The notes beneath the pieces were generated by a model. The model saw nothing but the letters and a program-made list of their open reading frames with translations. It was not told the DNA's origin and ran no database searches. 64,000 nucleotides of DNA from Novosphingobium sp. 18050 (GTDB taxonomy: Bacteria; Pseudomonadota; Alphaproteobacteria; Sphingomonadales; Sphingomonadaceae), in the NCBI RefSeq assembly GCF_902706195.1, contig NZ_CACSJO010000022.1, positions 19,017 through 83,016 on the forward strand, read 5' to 3'. Numbering within the stretch: position 1 is the first letter of the stretch; each line of letters starts with the position of its first letter. Positions 35,050 through 46,780 of this stretch are shown in pieces. Made by a program: the position numbers and the translations under genes.

Positions 35050-36414
35050 TTACGCCGGCGTGAGCCCTTCCAGCCACGGGGCAATTTCGTCCTTGGCGCG
35101 GCCGGTGTAGGCCTCCTTGCGCTGTTTCTTCTTCACGTCGTGCAGCGGCGGGAACAGGCCGAAGTTGATGTTCATCGGCTGATAGGTTTCCGCCTCGGCA
35201 TCGCCGGTGATGTGTGAGAGCAGGGCGCCTAGCGCTGTCGTGCGTGGCGGAGCCTGCCATTCGCGGCCTGCCAGCTCGGCGCTCGCCATCAGCCCTGCCA
35301 TGAGACCCACCGCAGCGCTTTCGACATAGCCTTCGCAGCCTGTGATCTGCCCGGCGAAGCGGACGTGCGGCGCAGATTTCAGGCGCAAGGTCCGGTCCAG
35401 AAGGATCGGCGAGTTTAGGAACGTGTTGCGGTGAAGGCCGCCCAGCCGCGCAAACTCGGCGTTTTCGAGGCCGGGAATTGTGCGGAACAGCTTCACCTGC
35501 TCGGCATGCTTGAGCTTGGTCTGGAAGCCGACCATGTTCCAGATCGTGCCGAGCTTGTTGTCCTGGCGCAGCTGCACGACGGCATGGGGCCAGCGGCCGT
35601 TCGGATGCTCGGGCGTTGCCCAGTGCGGATTGTCGAGGCCGACCGGTTTCATCGGGCCGAAGCGCAGGGTATCCACGCCGCGCTCGGCCATGACTTCGAT
35701 GGGCATGCAGCCGTCGAAATAGGGGGTGTTGGCTTCCCATTCCTTGAACGAGGTCTTCTCGCCTTCAACCAGGCCTTTGTGAAAAGCGAGGTACTGCTCC
35801 TCGTTCATAGGGCAGTTGATGTAGTCCTTGGTCTCGCCCTTGTCCCAGCGCGAGGCCATCCAGCACACGTCCATGTCGATCGATTCGTGATAGACGATCG
35901 GCGCGATGGCATCGAAGAAAGCGAGGCTGTCGGCGCCGGTCGCCTGCCCGATCGAACCGGCCAGCGCCTCTGCGGTCAGCGGGCCCGTAGCGACGATGGT
36001 CATGCCGGCATCGGGCAGGGCGTCGACGCGCTCGCGGAAGATATCGACATTCGGCAGGGCTGAGAGGCGCGCCTCCACCTCGGCGGAGAACACGTCGCGG
36101 TCCACGGCCAGCGCGGAGCCGGCGGGAACTTCCGCAGTTGCCGCCGCCGACATGATGAGCGAATCGCAGAGGCGCATCTCGTGGTGGAGCAGGCCGACTG
36201 CATTCTTTTCGCTATCGTCGGACCGGAACGAGTTGGAGCAGACCAGTTCTGCCAGCCCGTCGCCCTGGTGGGCGGGGCTGCGTTCTCCGGTCCCGCGCAT
36301 TTCGGAAAGGCGGACCCGGAAACCCCGGCGGCCCAGCTGCCACGCAGCTTCGCTTCCTGCGAGGCCGCCGCCGATGATGTGAACGTCGTATGTCGAGCCG
36401 GAGTCTTTTGTCAT
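35050..36414 (-). CDS. trmFO: tRNA (uracil-54-C5)-methyltransferase, folate-dependent
   Basis: A 454-residue flavoprotein that makes ribothymidine at position 54 of tRNA using methylenetetrahydrofolate. Markers are the FAD motif VHIIGGGLAGSEAAWQLG, LVCSNSFRSD with the catalytic Cys region, and GLDNPHWATPEHPNGRWPHA. Folate-dependent TrmFO is typical of alphaproteobacteria and Gram-positives in place of TrmA. The ATG at 36414 is preferred to a GTG two codons upstream. It converges on the EF-hand gene with 12 bp between the stops. Confidence 0.93.
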   Translation of the reverse strand: MTKDSGSTYDVHIIGGGLAGSEAAWQLGRRGFRVRLSEMRGTGERSPAHQGDGLAELVCSNSFRSDDSEKNAVGLLHHEMRLCDSLIMSAAATAEVPAGSALAVDRDVFSAEVEARLSALPNVDIFRERVDALPDAGMTIVATGPLTAEALAGSIGQATGADSLAFFDAIAPIVYHESIDMDVCWMASRWDKGETKDYINCPMNEEQYLAFHKGLVEGEKTSFKEWEANTPYFDGCMPIEVMAERGVDTLRFGPMKPVGLDNPHWATPEHPNGRWPHAVVQLRQDNKLGTIWNMVGFQTKLKHAEQVKLFRTIPGLENAEFARLGGLHRNTFLNSPILLDRTLRLKSAPHVRFAGQITGCEGYVESAAVGLMAGLMASAELAGREWQAPPRTTALGALLSHITGDAEAETYQPMNINFGLFPPLHDVKKKQRKEAYTGRAKDEIAPWLEGLTPA

Positions 36415-36505
36415 GGGCACCGCCTAGCCGGTATGGGGGGCATGGAAAAGGCCTCGCTCACCTGCCATAGCCGCAGGCAAGAACGAACCGACGAGAAAGA
36501 CCAAG

Positions 36506-37159
36506 ATGCCCAAGCGCGCCCTGATCGAACGCCGACCCTGGCTGCTGGGAAGCATGGTGCTGGCACTGGCCTGGCTCTGGCTGCAGGGCAGCGACACGCC
36601 GGGGCTTTACCTGCTGCTGCTCAAGGCTGCGCCGTTGCTGCTGCTGGCGGTTTATGGGGTGCTGCGCCACCGCGGGAATGACACACGGTCGCTGGCGGGA
36701 ATGCTCGCTTTGCAGGCGATCGGCTCGGCGCTGATGGATTATATGCCGCTGATCGCCCTCAATGCATTGCTGGTCGCCTACTTGATCGGACTGGGTATGT
36801 TCCTTGTCCACCGCCGCGCAGTGATGGACGGCGGGCGGCGCGCCTCGGCGCTGGCCCTGACGCTGGGCACGCCGCTGCTATGCTACTTTGCAGCGGAGCG
36901 TGCTGGCGTGGGTGTGCCTCTGTTCCTTGGTCTGGCGCTCGGCGGCATGGCTGCTTCCGCGTGGATCAGCACATTCCCGCGCTCGCGGGTTGGATTGGGA
37001 GCGGCGCTGATCGTTGCAGGCAACGTACTGGGAATTGCCGCAATGGGTGGGTTTTCACCTGCAATCGCGATGGCAGCATGGCCGCTGTTTTATCTTGGCA
37101 ACCTGATACTGGCGACGGGCGTCGCCGGGGAACTGCGCCTGCGCGAAGATGTCTTCTGA
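36506..37159 (+). CDS. YhhN/TMEM86 family membrane protein (lysoplasmalogenase-like)
   Basis: A 217-residue integral membrane protein with about seven or eight hydrophobic segments and the YhhN-type LLLKAAPLLLLA (conserved Lys) and DYMPL features. TMEM86 members hydrolyse lysoplasmalogens; bacterial YhhN activity is largely untested. It is divergent from trmFO, 91 bp away. The 218-bp spacer to the convergent DUF952 gene shows nothing clear. Confidence 0.75.
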   Translation: MPKRALIERRPWLLGSMVLALAWLWLQGSDTPGLYLLLLKAAPLLLLAVYGVLRHRGNDTRSLAGMLALQAIGSALMDYMPLIALNALLVAYLIGLGMFLVHRRAVMDGGRRASALALTLGTPLLCYFAAERAGVGVPLFLGLALGGMAASAWISTFPRSRVGLGAALIVAGNVLGIAAMGGFSPAIAMAAWPLFYLGNLILATGVAGELRLREDVF

Positions 37160-37377
37160 CGAACGCTTCCGCATTGCCGACGCGCCGAACCCCCGCTGGG
37201 GAATGCACGATAATTCAACGTTCTTAAGGGATAACGCCTTGGTGTCGGGAGCCCCTGTGCTTGCGGCGAGATGGTTTTCGCCTTCGCACGCGAACTGCGA
37301 CTAACAACCGAGTTCGGTATTTTTATCATGCTGCAGCCCATGTCGTCATTGCCAATGCGACGACGAACGGTGGCCGA

Positions 37378-37724
37378 TCAGATCGGGAGCTGCAGCGTAC
37401 CGTTTTCGTCGCGCTTCACCGGAGCATGCGACAGAACCGCCGAGATGGGCAGGTCCGCGTAGATATGCGGGAACAATGCTCCGCCGCGCGAGACTTCCCA
37501 TTTTACCGAATTGCCCAGCGCGGTGAGGTCGACCACGGCGATATGCAGGTCGTCCTGCCCGGCGAAGTGCTTGTCCAGCGTGCCCTGCGCCTGCGGAGCA
37601 GCGGACAGGTGAATGTACCCATCCGCGATGTCCACCGGCGCTCCGGCGAACGTCCCGTCGGCGAGCAGCCGTGCAAGCTGCTCGCCGGTCAGGATCTTGT
37701 AGGCGACGGTATCCGCCGCCGCGC

Positions 37725-37728
<4 letters not shown>
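37378..37728 (-). CDS. DUF952 family protein
   Basis: A 116-residue protein with the DUF952 signatures DGYIHLSAAPQAQGTLDKHF, VDLTALG and WEVSRGGALFPHIYADLP. DUF952 is small and uncharacterised. Its ATG overlaps the gyrA stop by 4 bp (37725-37728), so translation is coupled to the DNA gyrase subunit gene upstream on the same strand. Confidence 0.85.
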
Positions 37729-40490
<2,762 letters not shown>

Positions 40491-40804
40491 GCGTTGCTGT
40501 CGCCAGATTGCTGCGGGAAAGGGTTGATGGACCGCCCTAGGACATGCGCGGGGCGAATGCCACCTGAACCACGCCGCCGGGGCAGGGCAGTTTGGCGTTT
40601 TCCACACATATGCACGGGAACCCTGAACGGGTGCGACGAATTGCATTCAATGAGCGTTCAACGGTGTCCACCTATTTTGCCGGGCAGGTTGCCAATCGCT
40701 AAATTCGCCGCCAAACCCTGCGGCGCCCTTTTTCGTCCTGCTTTCGGGCAGGGCATCGTCTGCTTGCAGCAGAATTTGTTTTGTCTTGAGAGGAGTTAGC
40801 CTAG
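40491..40804. other. Divergent spacer between gyrA and a secreted protein gene
   Basis: 314 bp without a convincing gene. It must contain the promoters for gyrA (minus) and the repeat protein (plus). A ribosome site (gaggag) lies about 10 bp before the plus-strand ATG. No palindromic operator or RNA motif stands out. Confidence 0.7.
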
Positions 40805-42157
40805 ATGGCTCGCAAGTTCCTTGTTTCCCGTGCCGCCCTCGCCATCGCCCTTTCGAGCGGACTGGCCGTCGCGGTCTCAACGCCTGCAATGGCTGCCAAG
40901 AAAGAGAAGAAGGAAGCCGCAGGCGGCAAGTTCTCGCCCGAATTCGTGAAGGTCGCACAGCCGCTGCAGAAGGCAATGGAAGCTGCGGTTGCCGCGCTGG
41001 GCGGTCAGCAGACCCCCGAAGCGATGGCCACTGCCAAGCAGGCGTTCGACACCGCTGCGGGCGGTGACGGCAAGGCCGCGTTCCAGGCAGCTGTGCCGGC
41101 TGCAACCACGCCGGACGATAAGAACGCTCTCGGTTCGATGATGCGTAACTTCGGCATCATCTCGAAGGATCTCGCGCTTAAGCAGCAGGGCAACATGATG
41201 CTGCTCGAAAGCGGCAAGCTCGATGCGGCAGCTTTGGGCACCACCAATTACGATTCTGGCATCACAGCTTACCAGCTTAAGGACTATGCCAATGCGGCGA
41301 AGTACCTGAAGGCTGCCAAGGACGGTGGCTTCGCCGATTCTTCGGGCCAACTGGACCTCGTCCTCGCCGACTCGTACAAGCGCAACAACAATCCCGAAGC
41401 CGCACTGCAGATGGCCAAGGACGACGTCGCCGCAGCGCAGGCGAAGGGCACCGCGCCTTCGGAAACCGCGCTGCGTAATGTGCTTCAGCAGACCTACACC
41501 GCCAAGCAGCTTGCACCTTCGACCGAATATGCTGCGCTTCTCGGCCAGTATTACCCGTCGAGCTGGGGCACGTCGATCTCGGTCGTTCGCCAGCTTTCCT
41601 CGCTGCCGCGTGACCAGAACCTTGACCTCATGCGCCTGATGTTCGTCACTGGCGGCATGGCTGAAAAGCGCGATTACTTCGAGTACATCGAGAATGTCGA
41701 TCCGCGCGCGTTCCCGGGCGAAGCAGTCAAGGTGATGCAGGACGGCCTCGCCAAGGGCAAGCTGACCCAGGCCGAGGTCGGCGCTGACCTGTCGAACTCG
41801 CAGGGTCGCGTGGCTGGTGACAAGGCCTCGCTGCCCGCAACCGAGCGTGATGCCAACAAGCCCGGCGCCACCGCCGCGACAGTCGTTGCAGCCGGTGACG
41901 TGTTCCTGAGCTACGACCAGCCCGCCAAGGCAGAGACGTTCTACGCCAAGGCGATCTCGATGCCGGGCGTGGATGCCAACAAGGTCGCGCTGCGTCTGGG
42001 CATGTCGCAGACGCTTTCGGGCAAGTATGCCGATGCGCAGACCAACTTCGCGAAGGTCACCGGCACCCGCCAGCCCGTCGCCAAGCTGTGGTCGGCCTAT
42101 GCCAAGAGCAAGTCGGCTCCGGCTGCAGGGGCAACGGCGCCAGCAGCCACGAACTGA
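40805..42157 (+). CDS. Exported repeat protein of unknown function (TPR-like)
   Basis: A 450-residue protein with a clear signal peptide (ARKFLVSRAALAIALSSG then LAVAVSTPAMA), so periplasmic. The body is Ala/Lys-rich and helical, with TPR-like helical pairs (YQLKDYANAAKYLKAAKDGG, QPAKAETFYAKAISM, LGMSQTLSGKYADAQTNFAK). No enzyme motif is seen. A strong terminator follows and a good ribosome site precedes it, suggesting a well expressed single-gene unit. Its partner is unknown. Confidence 0.75.
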   Translation: MARKFLVSRAALAIALSSGLAVAVSTPAMAAKKEKKEAAGGKFSPEFVKVAQPLQKAMEAAVAALGGQQTPEAMATAKQAFDTAAGGDGKAAFQAAVPAATTPDDKNALGSMMRNFGIISKDLALKQQGNMMLLESGKLDAAALGTTNYDSGITAYQLKDYANAAKYLKAAKDGGFADSSGQLDLVLADSYKRNNNPEAALQMAKDDVAAAQAKGTAPSETALRNVLQQTYTAKQLAPSTEYAALLGQYYPSSWGTSISVVRQLSSLPRDQNLDLMRLMFVTGGMAEKRDYFEYIENVDPRAFPGEAVKVMQDGLAKGKLTQAEVGADLSNSQGRVAGDKASLPATERDANKPGATAATVVAAGDVFLSYDQPAKAETFYAKAISMPGVDANKVALRLGMSQTLSGKYADAQTNFAKVTGTRQPVAKLWSAYAKSKSAPAAGATAPAATN

Positions 42158-42176
42158 TTTTTTCGGATCACCAAGG

Positions 42177-42208
42177 AAAAGGGCGACGGTTTCCCGTCGC
42201 CCTTTTTT
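42177..42208 (+). terminator. Intrinsic terminator after the exported repeat protein gene
   Basis: A 13-bp perfect stem (aaaagggcgacgg / ccgtcgccctttt) with a 4-nt tttc loop and a following T-run, 19 bp after the stop. It may also end the convergent carbonic anhydrase transcript. Confidence 0.9.
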
Positions 42209-42230
42209 GTTGTCCGGTGGGGCGGGAGCC

Positions 42231-42872
42231 TCAATCAACCGGAGCGAATTTGCCGCTATCTTCGTCCATCAGGTGCAGCACGCCGTCGGCGATTGCGAAG
42301 AACGCACCGCGCAGTCTGAGTTCGCCCTTGGCAACCTTACTTTTCACGCAGGGGAAGGTCATCAGGTTGTCGAGGCTGACCTTCACCGCCGCCTGCTCCA
42401 TCGCGCGCTCGGCGTCGCGTCCGGTGGTGCCGTAAGTCTTGGCGACCGGTTCACGCGCTTCGTCGAGCATCGAGATCCAGTCCGCCACGAAGCCGCCCTG
42501 GCCAACCTCGGCGCCTTTGAGGTCCTGCGTCAGCGCCGCCTTGCAGCCGCCGCACAGGCCGTGCCCCATCACCACGACTTCTTTCACCTTGAGCACCTGC
42601 ACCGCGAATTCCAGCGCGGCGGAGACGCCGTGATGGCCGGGAGTCGTCTCGAAGGGCGGCACGAGCGCCGCCACATTGCGCACCACGAAGATGGTGCCCG
42701 GATCGACGTCGAAAATCTGGCTGGGATCGACGCGGCTGTCGGAACAGGCGATAACCATGACCTCGGGCGCCTGGCCCTGGCCTAGTTGGTCCCAGCGCTC
42801 ACGATTGTGGGACCAGCCGGTGGTGCGGAAGCGATGATAGCCGGCGAGAAGGTGGTTCAGCACTTCGGTCAT
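42231..42872 (-). CDS. Beta-class carbonic anhydrase
   Basis: This 213-residue zinc enzyme interconverts CO2 and bicarbonate. Zinc ligands are in ACSDSRVDP (Cys, with the Asp-Arg dyad) and MGHGLCGGC (His, Cys), and FVVRNVAALVPP completes the active site. Length and motifs are typical of the beta class. It is divergent from lipA with a 94-bp spacer. Confidence 0.94.
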   Translation of the reverse strand: MTEVLNHLLAGYHRFRTTGWSHNRERWDQLGQGQAPEVMVIACSDSRVDPSQIFDVDPGTIFVVRNVAALVPPFETTPGHHGVSAALEFAVQVLKVKEVVVMGHGLCGGCKAALTQDLKGAEVGQGGFVADWISMLDEAREPVAKTYGTTGRDAERAMEQAAVKVSLDNLMTFPCVKSKVAKGELRLRGAFFAIADGVLHLMDEDSGKFAPVD

Positions 42873-42966
42873 GGATGGGGGCTCCTGCTGGGTGTGAGGA
42901 CTTCGCTTTTCCTTACTCCGGATATTCCTGCTGGCAAGGTTGCGTCCATATGACTATCTGGACGGC

Positions 42967-43935
42967 ATGAACGATCTTTCTTCCGTGCCGACCCCCGAAG
43001 AAACACCGCAGCGCCAGCGCAAGCCGGACTGGATTCGCGTGAAGGCGCCGACCAGCAAGGGTTACGGCGAGACACGCCAGCTCATGCGCGACCTCAAGCT
43101 CAATACCGTGTGCGAGGAGGCAGCCTGCCCCAATATTGGGGAGTGCTGGACCAAGAAACACGCGACGGTGATGATCCTGGGCGATACTTGCACCCGTGCC
43201 TGCGCTTTTTGCAACGTGAAGACCGGCATGCCCGGCCGCGTCGATCCGGCAGAGCCCGCAAACGTCGCCGAACTGGCGCTGAAGACCGGCCTTGAGCATA
43301 TCGTCATCACATCGGTCGACCGCGACGACCTGCCCGATGGCGGCGCCTCGCAGTTCGTGAAGGTGATCGAGGCAATCCGCGCCGCCACCCCCTCGACTAC
43401 GATCGAGATCCTGACGCCGGACTTCCGAAACAAAATGCAGCGTGCGGTCGAAGCCATCGTCATGGCGCGTCCGGACGTCTACAACCACAATCTGGAAACC
43501 GTGCCCCGCCTTTACCCGACGATCCGCCCCGGCGCGCGTTACTATGCCTCGCTGCGGTTGCTTGAAGAGGTGAAACGCCACGATCCGTCGATCTTTACCA
43601 AGTCCGGCGTCATGCTGGGTCTGGGCGAGGAGCGCCTCGAAATCCATCAGGTGATGGATGACATGCGCTGTGCCGACATCGATTTCCTGACGATGGGCCA
43701 GTACCTGCGCCCCACGCCCAAGCATGCCGAGGTCAAGGAATTCGTGACCCCGCAAGCATTCAAGGCTTACGGTGCGATCGCCCGTGCCAAGGGCTTCCTG
43801 CAGGTCGCTGCCTCGCCGCTGACGCGCTCCAGCTACCACGCGGGTGCCGATTTCGCCGAGATGCGCGCCGCGCGTGAAGCGAAGCTGGCCAAGGCGGCGC
43901 TTGGCAAAGCTCCTGCGGTTCCCGCGAAGGCCTGA
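42967..43935 (+). CDS. lipA: Lipoyl synthase
   Basis: A 322-residue radical-SAM enzyme that inserts two sulfurs into octanoyl groups on lipoyl domains. The auxiliary cluster Cys residues are in CEEAACPNIGECW and the radical-SAM CxxxCxxC is in CTRACAFCN; the C-terminal RSSYHAG Ser ligand is present (TRSSYHAGADF). It would modify Lys43 of both PdhC and PdhB encoded in this window. The COQ10-like gene starts 4 bp after it. Confidence 0.96.
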   Translation: MNDLSSVPTPEETPQRQRKPDWIRVKAPTSKGYGETRQLMRDLKLNTVCEEAACPNIGECWTKKHATVMILGDTCTRACAFCNVKTGMPGRVDPAEPANVAELALKTGLEHIVITSVDRDDLPDGGASQFVKVIEAIRAATPSTTIEILTPDFRNKMQRAVEAIVMARPDVYNHNLETVPRLYPTIRPGARYYASLRLLEEVKRHDPSIFTKSGVMLGLGEERLEIHQVMDDMRCADIDFLTMGQYLRPTPKHAEVKEFVTPQAFKAYGAIARAKGFLQVAASPLTRSSYHAGADFAEMRAAREAKLAKAALGKAPAVPAKA

Positions 43936-43939
43936 CCCC

Positions 43940-44386
43940 GTGCCCGGAATTCACGAAGTCTATCGCCTTCCCTACAGCGCAGAGCAGATGTTCGACCTGG
44001 TGGCCGATGTCGGCCGTTATCAGGAATTCCTGCCCTGGGTGGTCGCCACCCGCGTGAAGTCCGACGACGGCACCGAAATGGTCGCCGACATGCTCGTCGG
44101 CTTCAAGGCGCTGCGCGAAAAGTTCACCTCGCGCGTCGAGAAGGAACGTCCGCGCGAAATCCGCGTGCATTATGTCGACGGGCCGATGCGCGATCTCGAC
44201 AACCGCTGGACTTTTCATCCGGTGAGCGAGCACGCCTGCGACATCGAATTCGATGTGAAGTTCTCGTTCCGTAATGCCCTGTTTGAAAAGCTGGCAGGCC
44301 AGTATTTCGACAAGGCCTTCCGCAAGATGGTTGCCGCGTTCGAAACGCGCGCCTCGGAGCTTTACGGGCTTCCGCAGGACGGCTGA
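43940..44386 (+). CDS. COQ10/START-domain protein (RatA-like)
   Basis: A 148-residue START-like lipid-binding domain, with HEVYRLPYSAEQMFDLVADVGRYQEFLPWV at the front (given here as two parts, HEVYRLPYSAEQMFDLV and ADVGRYQEFLPWV). In mitochondria Coq10 binds ubiquinone; bacterial relatives are annotated either as COQ10-like or as RatA. GTG start. Following lipA, it is usually cotranscribed. Confidence 0.85.
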   Translation: MPGIHEVYRLPYSAEQMFDLVADVGRYQEFLPWVVATRVKSDDGTEMVADMLVGFKALREKFTSRVEKERPREIRVHYVDGPMRDLDNRWTFHPVSEHACDIEFDVKFSFRNALFEKLAGQYFDKAFRKMVAAFETRASELYGLPQDG

Positions 44387-44401
44387 GGTCACGTCAAGAG
44401 C

Positions 44402-44428
44402 GTCGTCCCGGACCTTATCCGGGACGAC
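44402..44428. repeat. Palindromic hairpin, REP-like
   Basis: An 11-bp perfect dyad (gtcgtcccgga / tccgggacgac) with a 5-nt loop, between the convergent ends of the COQ10-like and CinA-like genes. The core resembles a palindrome dispersed in alphaproteobacterial genomes. No T-tract follows, so it may be a repeat or a weak bidirectional stop. Confidence 0.55.
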
Positions 44429-44436
44429 CGGAGATT

Positions 44437-44937
44437 TTACGGCAGCAGCAGTTCCAGCGCGATAATCGCCGCCTGATGCCGGATCTCGGCCCGGGTTTTG
44501 CCTTCGAGCAGCTTCTGCTCGGCATTGACGTCTTCCTCGCCGCGACGGGCGCAGGCGAAGACTACAGTTCCCACTGGCTTCATCTCGCTGCCGCCTTCAG
44601 GCCCGGCAATGCCGCTGATGGCGACCGCAACGTCCGCGTTGCTCTTCTTGATCGCGCCCTGCGCCATCGCCCAGGCAGTCGCCGGCGAGACGGCTCCGAA
44701 CGAATCGATGATATCCGAATGGACGCCCAGCATCTCCGTCTTGGATTCGTTGGAATAGGTTACGAAACCGCGATCCAGGACGGCTGATGACCCGGGGATT
44801 TCGGTCAGTGCCGCACAGACGAGCCCGCCCGTGCAGCTTTCGGCCAGCGCTACGGTGCGGCCCAGCGCCTTGTTTTCGTCGATTACCCGCTGGGCGAGCG
44901 CGAAGAGGTCTTCGGGGAAGAATGGGTTGTTGGCCAT
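44437..44937 (-). CDS. CinA C-terminal domain amidase (nicotinamide-nucleotide amidase type)
   Basis: A 166-residue stand-alone CinA C-terminal domain. Characteristic blocks are TVALAESCTGGLVCAALTEIPG, FVTYSNESKTEMLGV and AISGIAGPEGG...KPVGTV. The family deamidates NMN to nicotinate mononucleotide in NAD recycling. The ESCTGG Ser is the proposed nucleophile. It lies alone, 31 bp after the next minus-strand gene's stop. Confidence 0.88.
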   Translation of the reverse strand: MANNPFFPEDLFALAQRVIDENKALGRTVALAESCTGGLVCAALTEIPGSSAVLDRGFVTYSNESKTEMLGVHSDIIDSFGAVSPATAWAMAQGAIKKSNADVAVAISGIAGPEGGSEMKPVGTVVFACARRGEEDVNAEQKLLEGKTRAEIRHQAAIIALELLLP

Positions 44938-44968
44938 GATGGTCCTTAAATCAGCTGCGGCGCTTTAA

Positions 44969-45496
44969 TTAGCTGCGGCACAGGGCGACCTTGCCCAGCT
45001 TGGGATCTGCCGCACTGGCCACTTCGAGGCTCAGCGCAATGAGGCCGGCAGTGTTCTCGGGCGGGAGTGGTGAGAGCAGGTCGATCGCGAGGTCCAGCTT
45101 GGTGCAGGACTTCACCGCGATGCGCTGCGAAACGAAGCCCTCGACAAAAACGTCAGCCAGCTGGCGTACGGTCTCATCGGGAAGATTGCGGACCATATCG
45201 GCCGAACCGCTACCTTCCGCGCCCAGCGTCTTCATGAAGGCGGGACGGGCCTGCGCCCAGTAGCGGTCCTTCTGCCCGGAATAGCGCGCGGCAAGCTGCG
45301 GCCCCTGACGGCGCAGAAAAGCATCTGCGGGCAGGGAGGGGGCGCAGCGCTTGGCAGTACCGTTGATCGCCTGGGGCAGGGCATAGGCGATGAGTGCGGT
45401 CGCTTCCTTCTTGGTGATGCACACCGGCTCGGCGGCCATGGCGAGGCCCGGCGTCATGCTGGCCACGAAGGCGATGGTCCTGACAAATGCGTGCAT
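44969..45496 (-). CDS. Exported protein of unknown function
   Basis: A 175-residue protein with an N-terminal signal peptide (about 1-21, ending AMAAEP) and four Cys residues that could form disulfides. No domain is recognised. It lies 13 bp downstream of ispDF on the same strand. Lipid-like or helical content is not decisive; function is unknown. Confidence 0.7.
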   Translation of the reverse strand: MHAFVRTIAFVASMTPGLAMAAEPVCITKKEATALIAYALPQAINGTAKRCAPSLPADAFLRRQGPQLAARYSGQKDRYWAQARPAFMKTLGAEGSGSADMVRNLPDETVRQLADVFVEGFVSQRIAVKSCTKLDLAIDLLSPLPPENTAGLIALSLEVASAADPKLGKVALCRS

Positions 45497-45509
45497 GGAA
45501 AAGTCCCTG

Positions 45510-46652
45510 TTAGAGCCGGATCAGGCTGACGGCGGCCTGCGCGGCAATGCCTTCGCGCCTTCCGGTAAAACCCAGCTTCTCGGTGGTGGTTGCCTTCACG
45601 CTGATGGCGGCGATGTCAACGCCGAGCACCTGCGCAAGCCGGGCGCGCATGGCCTCGCGGTGTGGGCCGATCTTGGGTGCTTCGCAGATGATCGTCACGT
45701 CCGCATTGCCCAGACCGTAGCCTGCCTCGGCGACCAGCTTTCCGGCATGGGCGAGGAAGCGGTCGGAGGCCGCGCCTTTCCACTGCGGGTCGCTGGGCGG
45801 GAAGTGCTGGCCGATATCGCCCGCCCCAACCGCACCGAGCATGGCGTCAACCAGCGCATGGATCGCCACGTCGGCGTCACTGTGCCCGGAAAGGCCGTGA
45901 GTATGCGCGATGCGCACGCCGCAGAGCCACAACTCCTCGCCTTCCTCCAGCGCGTGGACATCATAGCCGGTGCCCACCCGCACCAGCGGTTGCGAAAGAG
46001 CGAAGTCGGCGGCGTAAGTCAGCTTGTGCAAGATTTCGTCCCCTTCGACGAAGGCGATTTCCATGCCCCAGGCCTGCGCTACTTGCGCATCGTCCCCGGC
46101 AGCGGCGCCGCCGTCCCATTCGCGGTGGGCGGCAAGAATGTCCTCGAAACGGAAGGCTTGCGGGGTCTGCACCCGGCGCAGGTCCTCGCGCCGGGCAGGA
46201 GCGCCCATGATATCACCGTTTTCGGCCTTCTCGGCGTGAGCGATGCTGTCCACCACGGCCAGAACCGGGATCGCGCCGCTGTGACGTTCCAGTGCCTGTA
46301 CCAACCGGGCGACGACTTCGCCGGGCACCAGCGGCCGGGCAGCGTCATGGATTAGCACCCTATCAGGCGCGGCGGTGACCAGTACCTCAAGGCCAAGCCG
46401 CACCGATTCCTGCCGCGTGGCGCCGCCGGTGGTGAATTGCACTCCGGCGATCCCTGCCAGAGCTTCCCGCGCGGCCGCATCGGCGCCGTGCGGAATGACG
46501 ACGAGGATCGGTAAGCAACCCGCTGCAGCCAGCGCCTCCACCGAGTGGCGAACAACCGGCTTGCCGCGCCACATGGCGAACTGCTTGGGCACTGGCTGCC
46601 CGGCGCGAAGGCCTTGCCCGGCAGCGACGACCAGCGCGGCAACTGCTACCAT
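45510..46652 (-). CDS. ispDF: Bifunctional IspD/IspF isoprenoid enzyme
   Basis: A 380-residue fusion of two methylerythritol-phosphate pathway enzymes. The N-terminal half (about 1-225) is IspD (cytidylyltransferase; VAALVVAAGQGLR, PKQFA, HDAARPLV) and the C-terminal half (about 225-380) is IspF (RVGTGYDVHAL, SGHSDADV, DIGQHFPPSDP zinc/CDP sites). Fused IspDF is typical of alphaproteobacteria. The ATG at 46652 has a GGGAGAG site. It is divergent from dusB. Confidence 0.95.
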   Translation of the reverse strand: MVAVAALVVAAGQGLRAGQPVPKQFAMWRGKPVVRHSVEALAAAGCLPILVVIPHGADAAAREALAGIAGVQFTTGGATRQESVRLGLEVLVTAAPDRVLIHDAARPLVPGEVVARLVQALERHSGAIPVLAVVDSIAHAEKAENGDIMGAPARREDLRRVQTPQAFRFEDILAAHREWDGGAAAGDDAQVAQAWGMEIAFVEGDEILHKLTYAADFALSQPLVRVGTGYDVHALEEGEELWLCGVRIAHTHGLSGHSDADVAIHALVDAMLGAVGAGDIGQHFPPSDPQWKGAASDRFLAHAGKLVAEAGYGLGNADVTIICEAPKIGPHREAMRARLAQVLGVDIAAISVKATTTEKLGFTGRREGIAAQAAVSLIRL

Positions 46653-46780
46653 TGCGCGCTCTCCCGTATATTTCGGGGCTTCTGAAACGAATTGCGACAT
46701 TGTTCTCGCCGGTAATCGCTTGCCCGCGCAAGGGCAATCCACTATGCGCTGCCTGTTTTTTAGGCAGTATTGCGCGGACC

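Noticed and set aside
46749..46767. Small dyad ctgcct...aggcag with a T-rich loop upstream of dusB
   Set aside because: Only 6 bp of stem with a 7-nt loop; too weak to call a terminator or operator.
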